Shown in pieces: positions 8,874 to 16,800 of a stretch of 64,000 bases of DNA. The DNA lies in NCBI RefSeq assembly GCF_021341665.1, contig NZ_JAJTTH010000013.1, positions 1-64,000 on the forward strand, in the 5' to 3' direction. Under the pieces are notes generated by a model that was not told the DNA's origin, did not search any database, and saw nothing but the letters and a program-made list of their open reading frames with translations. Origin of the DNA: Pseudomonas sp. Au-Pse12 (GTDB lineage: Bacteria; Pseudomonadota; Gammaproteobacteria; Pseudomonadales; Pseudomonadaceae). Position 1 is the first letter of the stretch, and every line of letters starts with the position of its first letter. The position numbers and the translations under genes are program-made.

Positions 8874-9488
8874 TCAGCGCTGGGCGAAGGCCAGGTTCAG
8901 GCCAAGCCCGGCGAAGCTTGCGGCAAAGCTGCGGCGCAGCCAGTTCTGCACCCGGGGCGATTCGATCACCGCGGTGCGGAACAGGTTGGCCAGCAGGCCA
9001 TAGAGCACGAATACGAAGAACGTCATGGCCATGAACACGCCGCTCAGGAGCAGCATCTGCGGGATCGGGTCGCTGCCGTCATGGGTGATGAACTGGGGCA
9101 GGAAGGCCAGGAAGAAGAGGGTCAGCTTGGGGTTGAGGATATTCAGCAGGCAGGCCTTGAGCATCAGCGCGCCGGCGCCCTGGCGGACTGCGTTGCTGTC
9201 CACGGCAAAGGCCGAGCGGTCGCGCCAGGTGGCGTAGGCCAGGTACAGCAGGTAGACGACCCCGGCGAGCTTCAGGCCCTGGAACGCCAGGGCGCTGCTG
9301 TGCAGGAGCGCCGACAGGCCGAGGATCGAGGCCAGCAGGTGCGGGACGATCCCGGCGGTGCAGCCGACGGCGGTGAACAGGCTGGCGCGCTTGCCGGCCA
9401 CCAGAGCCGTGGAAATGGTCAGGATCACGCCGCTGCCGGGAATCAGCACGACGATCAAGCTGGTGATCAGGAAATCCAGGGTCAGCAT
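8874..9488 (-). CDS. LysE/RhtB family amino-acid or metabolite exporter
   Basis: This 204-aa inner-membrane protein is the typical family length and has about six hydrophobic segments. The N-terminus (LDFLITSLIVVLIPGSGVILTIST) carries the PG-pair characteristic of LysE/RhtB translocators. It may export an amino acid or a related compound. It lies directly upstream of the flavin monooxygenase on the same strand, and both could act on one compound, but that is inference. Confidence 0.88.
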   Translation of the reverse strand: MLTLDFLITSLIVVLIPGSGVILTISTALVAGKRASLFTAVGCTAGIVPHLLASILGLSALLHSSALAFQGLKLAGVVYLLYLAYATWRDRSAFAVDSNAVRQGAGALMLKACLLNILNPKLTLFFLAFLPQFITHDGSDPIPQMLLLSGVFMAMTFFVFVLYGLLANLFRTAVIESPRVQNWLRRSFAASFAGLGLNLAFAQR

Positions 9489-9561
9489 CCGGGTATCACT
9501 CCATTGAGGGCGGGGTCATCAAAGTACACCCAGCCACACCGCCAATAGAAGGATTTTAGCC

Positions 9562-9710
9562 TGTAGCCGCTGCTGAGCCTGCGAAGCTGCGTGAAGGTCC
9601 GCAGGACCTTGCCTGGCAATCCCCAGCCAAACCGCTATCGATCCTGAGAACCCTGCGTCCCTACGACGGAATGCCGCCCAGACCGTTCGCAGCCTGCGGC
9701 AGTGGCTACA
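9562..9710. repeat. Inverted-repeat-bounded dispersed element, copy 1
   Basis: The 149-bp element starts TGTAGCCGCTGCTGAGCC and ends GCCTGCGGCAGTGGCTACA. The ends are inverted repeats of about 28 bp with a few mismatches. Related copies lie at 13256-13391 and 56221-56322. The rest of the 9489-9805 gap holds no gene that I can support. Confidence 0.75.
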
Positions 9711-9805
9711 GGGCGTGGCGGGAACAGCGCTTGCATTCTTTGGTCGAACGCCCCACGCCGCTGCTTTACTGACACGGCCCTCGTCCAGCCATCTTGCGGA
9801 GTCCC

Positions 9806-10897
9806 ATGATTTCCTCTCGTCTTCTCAGTTGCTGCCTGGGCTTGTCGCTGCTGGCCGGTTGCGCCAGCCAGCGCGGCCCCCAAGCGCCGACACTGACCCC
9901 CGAGCAGACCCAGGCGCGCATCCTGCGCCTGCTGCCGTCCCAGGTCAGTGACCGCCCGGGCTGGGCCCGGGACATCCAGGTGGCCTTCAGCGCCCAGGGG
10001 CTGGAACCGAGCCAGAGCAACCTGTGCGCGGTGCTGGCGGTGGCCGAGCAGGAATCGACCTTCCAGGTCGACCCGACGGTGCCGGGCCTGGGGCGCATCG
10101 CCCGGGAGGAAATCGACCGCCGCGCGGCCAAGGTGCATGTGCCGGCGCTGCTGGTCAGCGCCGCCCTGCAAGTGCGCGGCGCGGACGGCCAGTCCTACAG
10201 CCAGCGCCTGGCCAAGGCCCGAACCGAGAAGGAGCTGAGCGCGATCTTCGATGACTTCATCGGTCAGGTGCCCCTGGGCCAGACCCTGTTCGGCCGTTTC
10301 AACCCGGTGCACACCGGCGGGCCGATGCAGGTCAGCATCGAGTTTGCCCAGCAGCATGCCCAGGGCTATCCCTACCCGGTGCAGGGCACCATTCGCCATG
10401 AAGTCTTCAGCCGCCGTGGCGGCCTGTACTTCGGCATCGCCCACCTGCTGGGCTACCCGGTGGATTACCCGCAGCCGCTGTACCGCTTCGCCGATTTCAA
10501 CGCCGGCTGGTACGCCAGCCGCAACGCCGCCTTCCAGGCCGCGGTCAGCCGCCTCAGCGGGATCAAGTTGGCCCTGGACGGCGACCTGATCCGCTACGAC
10601 TCGCTCCTGCCCGGCAGTACCGAACTGGCGGTGCGCACCCTGGGCAAACAGCTGGGGCTGCGCAACCCGCAGATCCGTGAGCAGCTGGAAAAGGGCGACC
10701 GCCAGGACTTCGCCCAGACCGAGCTGTACCGCCAGGTGTTTGCCCTGGCCGATCGAGCCGCCGGCCGGCCCGTGCCACGCCAGCAGTTGCCGGGCATCGA
10801 GCTCAAGAGCCCGAAGATCACCCGCCAGCTGACCACCGCCTGGTTCGCCAAACGGGTGGACGAGCGCTACCAGCGCTGCCTGCAACGGCCGTTGTAA
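9806..10897 (+). CDS. DUF1615 domain-containing lipoprotein
   Basis: This 363-aa protein is probably a periplasmic-facing lipoprotein. The signal ends in the lipobox LLAGC at about residue 20. The body matches the DUF1615 family of pseudomonads and related bacteria, which has no established function. An early segment (AVLAVAEQESTFQVDP) resembles the glutamate-containing start of lysozyme-like transglycosylase folds, so a link to peptidoglycan is possible but unproven. ATG 9806 is chosen over the in-frame TTG four codons upstream because GGAG at 9798-9801 is correctly spaced. Confidence 0.82.
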   Translation: MISSRLLSCCLGLSLLAGCASQRGPQAPTLTPEQTQARILRLLPSQVSDRPGWARDIQVAFSAQGLEPSQSNLCAVLAVAEQESTFQVDPTVPGLGRIAREEIDRRAAKVHVPALLVSAALQVRGADGQSYSQRLAKARTEKELSAIFDDFIGQVPLGQTLFGRFNPVHTGGPMQVSIEFAQQHAQGYPYPVQGTIRHEVFSRRGGLYFGIAHLLGYPVDYPQPLYRFADFNAGWYASRNAAFQAAVSRLSGIKLALDGDLIRYDSLLPGSTELAVRTLGKQLGLRNPQIREQLEKGDRQDFAQTELYRQVFALADRAAGRPVPRQQLPGIELKSPKITRQLTTAWFAKRVDERYQRCLQRPL

Positions 10898-10983
10898 CCG
10901 CGAAGGGCTGCCCGGCATGCCTCTCGGCTTTTACGGTGAGCGCCTGGCTTGTCAGGCGCCCTGGCGGCGTGGCAGGATGCGCC

Positions 10984-11094
10984 ATGAATTTTTTCCGCCT
11001 CGACTCCCGCCTGCATCACCATCGACCTCATCTTCGGGGCCGTGGTCGCGTATGCGCGTCGAGCGGTCAGTCATCCAGACACTGCGATCACTGA
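10984..11094 (+). CDS. Putative histidine leader peptide of an attenuator
   Basis: This 36-codon frame begins MNFFRLDSRLHHHRPH. Three consecutive His codons lie at 11014-11022, another at 11029, and two more before the stop (11080 and 11089). AGGA at 10974-10977 is spaced six bases from the ATG. An intrinsic terminator begins 18 bases after the stop, and a HisRS-like gene follows. This is the layout of ribosome-mediated attenuators in which scarce charged tRNA-His stalls the ribosome. I infer the function; no homologue was checked. Confidence 0.6.
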   Translation: MNFFRLDSRLHHHRPHLRGRGRVCASSGQSSRHCDH

Positions 11095-11111
11095 CCAACG
11101 ATGAAAAAACC

Positions 11112-11138
11112 AAGGCGCCCCGCAAGGCGCCTTTTTTA
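11112..11138 (+). terminator. Intrinsic terminator, probably the attenuator of the HisRS-like gene
   Basis: AAGGCGCC (11112-11119) pairs with GGCGCCTT (11126-11133) around a six-base loop, with T-run 11132-11137. It ends 30 bases before the next start codon. CGGGGC at 11035-11040, just after the His codons, is complementary to GCCCCG at 11117-11122 inside the terminator, so it could form a competing antiterminator. Confidence 0.75.
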
Positions 11139-11168
11139 TTGCCTGTCAAAAAACCAGAGGAACGACCC

Positions 11169-11805
11169 ATGACCATGCTACGTGGCACTCGAATGATCAC
11201 CGGCGCACAAGCCGCCGCCCTGCGCACCCTGGAAGGACGCTTCCGGAGCTGGCTTCATCGAAGCGGGTGCTGAAGAAGTCATAGTCCCGGCGCTGTGGGG
11301 CCAGGACACCTTTATCGAAAAGGCCGGCGGCAGTGAAGTCATCGGCCAGATGTGGGCCTTCAACGACAAGGCCGGACGGCCCTGCTGCCTGATCCCGGAA
11401 GCCACCGCGCTGTTCCAGGAAACCGCCGGCGAACTGCTGGCGGGGCGTGAACAGGCGGCGTTGTTCTATGTTGCCCGCTGCTATCGCTACGAGCGTCCGC
11501 AAGCCGGTCGCTACCGCGAGTTCACCCAGCTGGGCCTGGAGATCCTCGGCCCCAACCCGCAACAGGCCCTGGAGCAGGCGCGAGCGCTGTGCGTGGGTTT
11601 TCTCGATTCACTGGGCCTGGACTACGAGCTCAACCTCGGGGTCAAGCGCGGCCTGACCTACTACCTCAACGGCGAAGGCTTCGAAGTGCGCTGCCCGCGA
11701 TTGGGCGCGCAGCAGCAAGTGGTGGGGGCCGGTGCCTACCGCCAGGGCGGCGGCTTCGGCATCGGCCTGGAGCGCCTGCAACTGGCGCTGCAAGCGCAAG
11801 CCTGA
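11169..11805 (+). pseudogene. Truncated HisRS/HisZ-like class II synthetase paralogue with a frameshift
   Basis: The first frame begins MTMLRGTRMITGAQAAALRTLEGRF, then departs at about 11241-11250 into TGA 11271-11273. The homologous reading continues one base over as AGFIEAGAEEVIVPALW. The downstream frame has class II motif 2 (CYRYERPQAGRYREFTQLGLEILG) and motif 3 (GFGIGLERL), as in HisRS. The intact product would be about 210 residues, only a compact catalytic core without the anticodon-binding domain. The downstream frame has no start codon of its own near the junction. A small deletion or a sequencing error at the junction would explain it. An active form might sense histidine or modify another substrate. 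Confidence 0.7.
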
Positions 11806-11807
11806 CT

Positions 11808-11842
11808 GCTGGCTTGCCAGCGAAGGCGCCCGCAAGGGCGCC
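11808..11842. repeat. REP-type palindrome plus GCAA-capped hairpin
   Basis: GCTGGCTTGCCAGC (11808-11821) is followed by GGCGCCC-GCAA-GGGCGCC (11825-11842). It lies between the convergent HisRS-like and DUF4349 genes. The same palindrome core recurs at 17381-17396 and 49968-49983. Confidence 0.75.
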
Positions 11843-11849
11843 GCAAAAC

Positions 11850-12647
11850 TCAGGGGCGGCGACGCACGAACTTGCGCCACAGCCAGACCCACAGCAGTGC
11901 CAGCGGGAAGGCCAGGATCACGAAGGGCAGCACATAGCTGCCTTTCTCCAGGGCTTCGGCGGTGCCATCGGCCAGGTTGTCCAGCAGGTTGCTGAAGGCA
12001 CGCTTGAGGCTGGATTCGCGGCGCACGCCGTCATTGGGCTCGAAGTTCAGGGTCAGGCGGTTGGTGTCCAGGCGGCGCTGGTGTCCGGCAGCCGCCTGGG
12101 CCAGGGCCTGCAGGTCGTTCTCGATCCCGGCCTGTTCCTTGCTCAGGGCGATCAGGTCGCTGACGCCGATGTCCTTGCGCGCCGCCAGTTCATCCAGGCG
12201 CTGTTGCTGGGCCTTGAGTCGCTGCTGTTGGCGCTGCACATCGGCCACGGCATCAGCCAGGTCTTCGGCCGTGGTGATGCGCTCGCCCAGCTCCGCGCCC
12301 TGAGACGCTTGCTGGACGATCGGCTCGACCCCGTCCGGGACGATTCGCAACACCACCTGGGCGCGGTACTTGCCCTGTTCCAGGCGCAGGATGTTGCAGG
12401 CGCCGAACTGGGCTTTCTCACAGGCTTCGCGGGTTTGCGCCAGGCGCGGGCCGATCTGCGCCGCCGGCAGCGACAAGCTCAGTTCATGTTCGTAGGCCAG
12501 CTGGGCGCCGGCCTTGCCCTGGGCGCCGCCGAGGGCCACCGCGGAGTTGTTGTGATCACTGGGGGAACAGGCACTGAGGGCCAGGGCAGCGAAGAGGGCA
12601 AAGGCCAGTCGACGGGGGATGGCGGGGTGATCGTCCTGATGCTGCAT
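11850..12647 (-). CDS. DUF4349 domain-containing lipoprotein
   Basis: This 265-aa protein begins with a lipoprotein-type signal (AFALFAALALSACSP, lipobox Cys at about residue 27). A periplasmic domain is followed by a long coiled-coil segment (about 130-190, rich in Q, R, L and E). One C-terminal membrane helix (YVLPFVILAFPLALLWVWLW) and a basic tail complete it. This architecture matches DUF4349 proteins, whose function is not established. The start at 12647 is preferred over the longer frame because MQHQ precedes a normal signal peptide and a GGAGCC ribosome site lies just upstream. Confidence 0.82.
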   Translation of the reverse strand: MQHQDDHPAIPRRLAFALFAALALSACSPSDHNNSAVALGGAQGKAGAQLAYEHELSLSLPAAQIGPRLAQTREACEKAQFGACNILRLEQGKYRAQVVLRIVPDGVEPIVQQASQGAELGERITTAEDLADAVADVQRQQQRLKAQQQRLDELAARKDIGVSDLIALSKEQAGIENDLQALAQAAAGHQRRLDTNRLTLNFEPNDGVRRESSLKRAFSNLLDNLADGTAEALEKGSYVLPFVILAFPLALLWVWLWRKFVRRRP

Positions 12648-12843
12648 GGAGGCTCCTTGAGTACTTGAAACTGCGGCTAGGGCGCAGGCGCGCATCTTAC
12701 CGCTGTTCCCAGGATCACCACGATCGTGGCGCGACTTATTTTCACCCATTTGCCCGGCTGATGCTCATGGGCACCGTGGTCAATCAGGGCTACACCTGTC
12801 GCCCTGTGCAACCCTCGTTACCCAGCGGTTCAAGGAGAACCTC

Positions 12844-13260
12844 ATGAGCGAATCGGACATCCCCCCGGGCTTCAGTCCCTTGCCTCGCAGCAGCCCGCTG
12901 CTGGAGCTGATCGGCCCGGTCTATGGTCGCGGCAGTGGCCGTGAACTGTGCCTCGGCCTGCGCGCCGACACCCGCCACGCCAACGGCCGGGGCACGGTGC
13001 ATGGCGGCATCATCGCCACCCTGGCGGACATCGGCATGGGCTACGCCATGGCGTTTTCCAGCGAACCACCGTTGCCGCTGATCACCGCCAGCATGACCCT
13101 CGACTACCTGGGGGCGGTGCAGGTCGGGGAATGGATCGAGGTGCGCCTGGAGCACGCCAAGCGCGGCCGGCAGATGGCCTTTGCCACCGTGGTGCTGCGG
13201 GTTGGCGAGCGGGACGTGGCCCGGGCCAGTGGCGTCTTCGCCGTGCCAGCCGCTCTGTAG
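12844..13260 (+). CDS. PaaI-family hotdog-fold thioesterase
   Basis: This 138-aa single-domain hotdog protein has the signature GRGTVHGGIIATLADIGMG at about residues 52-70. That contains the HGG motif in which acyl-CoA thioesterases of the PaaI/YigI type place their substrate. It probably hydrolyses an acyl- or aryl-CoA thioester in the cytosol, but the acyl group is unknown. AAGGAGAACCTC precedes the ATG. Its TAG stop (13258-13260) lies within the terminal TGTAG of the dispersed element that begins at 13256, so the C-terminus may have been set by that insertion. Confidence 0.88.
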   Translation: MSESDIPPGFSPLPRSSPLLELIGPVYGRGSGRELCLGLRADTRHANGRGTVHGGIIATLADIGMGYAMAFSSEPPLPLITASMTLDYLGAVQVGEWIEVRLEHAKRGRQMAFATVVLRVGERDVARASGVFAVPAAL

Positions 13261-13391
13261 CCGCTGCTGAGCCTGCGAAGCTGCGCAAAGGTCCGCAGGA
13301 CCTTGCTTGGCGATCTCCTGCCGAACACGTGGCGGCCTCAAGATCCCCGCGTCTCCTGCGGAGCCGTTCGCAGCCTGCGGCAGCGGCTACA
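13256..13391. repeat. Inverted-repeat-bounded dispersed element, copy 2
   Basis: The 136-bp element runs from TGTAGCCGCTGCTGAGCC to GCCTGCGGCAGCGGCTACA. It fills the gap between two convergent genes, and the TAG within each terminal TGTAG serves as the stop codon of the gene on that side (PaaI-like at 13258-13260, rtcR at 13389-13387). Confidence 0.82.
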
Positions 13392-14979
13392 GCTGCTTCC
13401 AGTCCAGGCCGAAGCGTGCCAGGTACTTGCGCAGGCGATCGGCGTCGTTGGGGTTGGCCTTGCCCTGGCGCGACACGCCGAACAGCCGGCGCCCGGCATC
13501 CGACAGGCTGTCGGCGCGGCGGCATTCGGCAATCACCGCCTTGAGTTGCAGGCGGTCGAACAGGTCCAGCTGTACGTCGTCGCCCAACAGTTGCTGCAGT
13601 TCATCCTCGGCATTCTCCAGGCCCCAGGCGTGGCGCAGGCGCTGGATTTCTTCCTCGGCCTGGGCCTGGTCGATGCGCCCGCTGTCAGCCAGGGTGGCCA
13701 TGCGGGTGATGGAGGCCGAGAGCTCGCGGAAGTTGCCCAGCCACGCCGCTTCGCTGGAGCTGGCGAAGGCCAGGTAGCGGCGCCGCGCCTCCAGGTTGAA
13801 GCGCACCAGTTGCCCTTGCTCCCGGGCATGGCGCTCCAGCTCGAAATCGATGTTCGGCTCGATGTCTTCGCGGCGCCCCGCCAGCCCCGGCAGGTTGAAG
13901 GTCCAGAGGTTGATCCGCGCATACAGGTCTTCGCGGAACAGGCCCTGGGCCACCCGGCCGCGCAGGTCGCGGTGGGTGCCGGCGATGATCAGGAAGTCGC
14001 TCTGCACCTCCTGGTCCGCGCCCATGGGGAAGAAGCGTTTTTCCTCGATGGCCTTGAGCAGCATCGCTTGTTCATCCAGCCCCAGTTCGCCGATCTCGTC
14101 GAGAAACAGCATGCCGCCATCGGCCGCCCGCAGCAGGCCTTCGCGGGCATTCTGGGCGCCGGTGAAGGCGCCCTTGATATGCCCGAACAGCGCCGACATG
14201 GCGCCGTCGCCACGCAGGGTGGCGCAGTTGACCTCGACAAAGCGCCCCTGCACCTGGTGCCGACCGCGCTTGAGCTCATAGATGCGCCGGGCCAGGAATG
14301 ACTTGCCGGCACCGGTGGGGCCGATCAGCAACATCGGTGCCTTGGAGCGCACGGCGACCCGCTCGATCTGCTCGATGGAGCGGTTGAACGCCGGGTTGCG
14401 GGTGGCGATCCCGGACTTGAGGAAGGCCAGGCCTTCCAGGCGCTTGTGGGCAAAGCGCGAGGCGATGCGGTCGTAGCGCGACAGGTCGAGGTCGATCAGC
14501 GCGTGGGTGCCGGTGGCGTGTTCGCTGGGGTCGCGGCGCCGGGCGGGCGAGGTCTGGATCAGCCGGGCAGGGAGGTAGCGCGCTTCGGTCAGCAGGAACC
14601 AGCAGATCTGCGCCACGTGGGTGCCGGTGGTGATGTGCACCAGGTAGTCCTCGCGCTCGGTGTCGAACGGGTAGGCGCTGGTGAAGTCGTGCAGGGCGGC
14701 GTACACCTCCTCGAAGTCCCAGGGGTTGTTCAGGCCCATGGGGTGCAGGCGCACCTCGGTTTCCGGCGACACTTGGCGCACGTCGTTGGCCACCCGTTCG
14801 GCCAGGCTGACATCTCGGGCGTCCAGGCCGTGGAGCAGTTCCAGGCGGTGGATCAGCACGTCCGGTTGCTGGCACAGGCCGACCGTCGGGCGCCAGTGGC
14901 TCCAGCGGTTGGCGCCCTTGCCGACGCGATCGAGGGTGGCGCCGACAAAACCGATGGCGACCGTGGGCTTGCTCGACAT
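13387..14979 (-). CDS. rtcR: RtcR, CARF-domain sigma-54-dependent activator of the RNA-repair operon
   Basis: This 530-aa regulator has an N-terminal CARF-like domain (about 1-180; VAIGFVGATLD and YLVHITTGTHVAQICWFLL are the two Rossmann-type signature stretches). A central AAA+ domain follows, with Walker A GPTGAGKS (220-227), the sigma-54-contacting GAFTGA (270-275) and Walker B MLFLDEIGEL (290-299). A C-terminal helix-turn-helix binds DNA. Known RtcR proteins hold transcription of rtcBA silent until an RNA-damage ligand is sensed. It is divergent from rsr, where a sigma-54 promoter is visible. Its stop codon is supplied by the adjacent repeat. Confidence 0.95.
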   Translation of the reverse strand: MSSKPTVAIGFVGATLDRVGKGANRWSHWRPTVGLCQQPDVLIHRLELLHGLDARDVSLAERVANDVRQVSPETEVRLHPMGLNNPWDFEEVYAALHDFTSAYPFDTEREDYLVHITTGTHVAQICWFLLTEARYLPARLIQTSPARRRDPSEHATGTHALIDLDLSRYDRIASRFAHKRLEGLAFLKSGIATRNPAFNRSIEQIERVAVRSKAPMLLIGPTGAGKSFLARRIYELKRGRHQVQGRFVEVNCATLRGDGAMSALFGHIKGAFTGAQNAREGLLRAADGGMLFLDEIGELGLDEQAMLLKAIEEKRFFPMGADQEVQSDFLIIAGTHRDLRGRVAQGLFREDLYARINLWTFNLPGLAGRREDIEPNIDFELERHAREQGQLVRFNLEARRRYLAFASSSEAAWLGNFRELSASITRMATLADSGRIDQAQAEEEIQRLRHAWGLENAEDELQQLLGDDVQLDLFDRLQLKAVIAECRRADSLSDAGRRLFGVSRQGKANPNDADRLRKYLARFGLDWKQL

Positions 14980-15001
14980 GTTTATACCTGAAGATAAAAA
15001 G

Positions 15002-15027
15002 CGATAGGCAAAGATATAAAATTATCG
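15002..15027. promoter_or_regulatory. Possible RtcR upstream activating sequence
   Basis: CGATA (15002-15006) and TATCG (15023-15027) form an inverted repeat, with further GATA copies nearby (around 14993 and 15013). It lies about 100-125 bases upstream of the sigma-54 promoter, the usual range for an enhancer. This is a weak dyad and the assignment is tentative. Confidence 0.3.
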
Positions 15028-15084
15028 AGGCGTTTGTCTTGTCGAATGGCCAGTGAAAAAGTGAATAAAAATAAAATCGTTATA

Positions 15085-15097
15085 AATCAATAAGTTA
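15085..15097 (+). promoter_or_regulatory. IHF-type binding site
   Basis: AATCAATAAGTTA matches the IHF consensus WATCAANNNNTTR at every defined position. It sits in an A/T-rich tract between the regulator side and the sigma-54 promoter, where DNA bending would help RtcR contact polymerase. Confidence 0.6.
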
Positions 15098-15125
15098 AAA
15101 AATAATTTGCTGGAAGAATAAAACC

Positions 15126-15141
15126 TGGCACAGCGGCTGCA
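15126..15141 (+). promoter_or_regulatory. Sigma-54 promoter of the rsr-rtc operon
   Basis: TGGCACAGCGGCTGCA has the GG and GC elements exactly 12 bases apart (15127-15128 and 15139-15140), as required for -24/-12 promoters. Transcription should begin near 15152. This excludes the in-frame ATG at 15142 as the rsr start and supports ATG 15184. Confidence 0.85.
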
Positions 15142-15183
15142 ATGTATCTGGCAACGAACGAGACAACAGAGCGAGACGCCAAG

Positions 15184-16734
15184 ATGGCCAACTTCCAGCT
15201 GTTCAACACCCAACAGGCAAAAGCGCCAGCGAGCACCACCCTGAACGCTTCCAAGGCACCGGCCTATGCCTACAACGCCAAGCATCGCCTGGCCCAGCTG
15301 GCGGTCACCGGTTGCCTGAACTCGACCTTCTACACCTCGCCTGAAGGCCAGCTGGACGCGGTGCTGCAACTGGTAAGCGAGCTGGACAGCCGCTTCGTGG
15401 CCCAGGCCGCCCGTTACGCTCGGCAGCAAGGCCATATGAAGGACATGCCGGCGCTGCTGCTGGCGGCGCTGACCGCGCAACGCTCGGCCCTGGTGCCGGA
15501 GCTGTTCGCCCAGGTGGTGGACAACGGCAAGATGCTGCGCAACTTCGTGCAGATCCTGCGCAGCGGCGTGACCGGGCGCAAATCCCTGGGCTCGCAGCCC
15601 AAGCGTCTGGTGCAGAACTGGTTGAACACGGCCAGCGAGCGTCAGCTGTTGCAGGCTTCGATCGGCACCAAGCCGTCCCTGGCGGACGTGCTGAAGATGG
15701 TTCACCCCAAGCCAAGCGATGCCTGGCGCGAAGCCTTCTTTGCCTGGGTGATCGGCAAGCCGGTGGATGTGCAGGCGCTGCCTGAGCTGACCCGGGACCT
15801 GCTGGCGTTTCGCAGCGGGGCGACACAGGAAGTGCCGCAGGTGCCGTTCCAGTTGCTCGGTAACGAGACCCTGAGCGCCGGACAATGGGCAGCGCAGGCC
15901 CGCAACATGGGCTGGCAGGGGCTGCGCATGAACCTCAACACCCTGGCGCGTCACGGCGCGTTCCAGGTGCCCGGTTGCACCGAGTACGTGGCGGCGCGGC
16001 TGGCGGATGCGGGGGAGGTGGCCAAGGCGCGGGTCTACCCGTACCAGTTGCTGGCGGCCTACCGCATGGCCGGCGAGGACGTGCCGCAAGCGGTCCGCGA
16101 GGCGCTGCAGGATGCCCTGGAGCTGTCCCTGGCCAACGTGCCGGCGCTGGCGGGCCACGTGGTGGTCTGCCCGGATGTCTCGGGCTCGATGCACAGCCCG
16201 GTCACCGGCTATCGCCAGGGCGCCACCACCGCGGTGCGCTGCATCGATGTGGCGGCACTGGTGGCGGCGGCGGTGTTGCGCAAGCAGCCGGCGGCGCGGG
16301 TCATGCCGTTCGAGCGGGGGGTGGTGAACATCCACCTCAACCCGCGGGACAGCGTGATGAGCAATGCCCAGAAGCTGGCGAACATCGGCGGTGGCGGGAC
16401 CAACTGCTCGGCGCCCCTGGCGCAACTGGCCAACGCCCAGTGCCGCGTGGACACCCTGATCCTGGTCTCGGACAACGAGTCGTGGATCGATGCGCGGCGC
16501 CACGGGGCCACGGAAACCCTGCGCCAGTGGGAGCGGATCCGTGCCATCAACCCGCAGGCGAAGCTGGTGTGCATCGACATGCAACCGGGGGCCACGACCC
16601 AGGCGCCGGACCGCGAGGACATCCTCAACGTCGGCGGCTTCAGTGACGCGGTGTTCGATGTGATCGCGCAGTTCACCGCTGGCAACTACGGTGCGCAGCA
16701 CTGGGTCAAGGCGATCGAGGCAATGGCGCCCTGA
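15184..16734 (+). CDS. rsr: Rsr, bacterial Ro60 orthologue (TROVE plus von Willebrand A domain)
   Basis: This 516-aa RNA-binding protein is the bacterial Ro60 counterpart. The TROVE HEAT-like ring spans about 20-320. A von Willebrand A domain follows, with the MIDAS pattern D331-x-S333-x-S335 (CPDVSGSMHSP), a threonine in GGGGTNCSAP and LILVSDNESW. Family members bind Y RNAs on the outer ring surface and damaged or misfolded RNA ends in the cavity. In bacteria they tether RNA to PNPase. The gene starts downstream of a sigma-54 promoter and is followed by five Y-RNA-like units and then rtcB. Confidence 0.93.
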   Translation: MANFQLFNTQQAKAPASTTLNASKAPAYAYNAKHRLAQLAVTGCLNSTFYTSPEGQLDAVLQLVSELDSRFVAQAARYARQQGHMKDMPALLLAALTAQRSALVPELFAQVVDNGKMLRNFVQILRSGVTGRKSLGSQPKRLVQNWLNTASERQLLQASIGTKPSLADVLKMVHPKPSDAWREAFFAWVIGKPVDVQALPELTRDLLAFRSGATQEVPQVPFQLLGNETLSAGQWAAQARNMGWQGLRMNLNTLARHGAFQVPGCTEYVAARLADAGEVAKARVYPYQLLAAYRMAGEDVPQAVREALQDALELSLANVPALAGHVVVCPDVSGSMHSPVTGYRQGATTAVRCIDVAALVAAAVLRKQPAARVMPFERGVVNIHLNPRDSVMSNAQKLANIGGGGTNCSAPLAQLANAQCRVDTLILVSDNESWIDARRHGATETLRQWERIRAINPQAKLVCIDMQPGATTQAPDREDILNVGGFSDAVFDVIAQFTAGNYGAQHWVKAIEAMAP

Positions 16735-16757
16735 TCGATAGAACATGGAGGTACACC

Positions 16758-16779
16758 GTGCGCCGGCCAGCCGGCGCAC
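16758..16779 (+). other. Strong hairpin after rsr
   Basis: GTGCGCCGGC (16758-16767) pairs perfectly with GCCGGCGCAC (16770-16779). A T-run follows only after nine more bases. It may separate rsr mRNA from the Y RNA units as a processing or partial-termination signal. Confidence 0.5.
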
Positions 16780-16800
16780 ACCGAAGATTTTTTGCTCATT

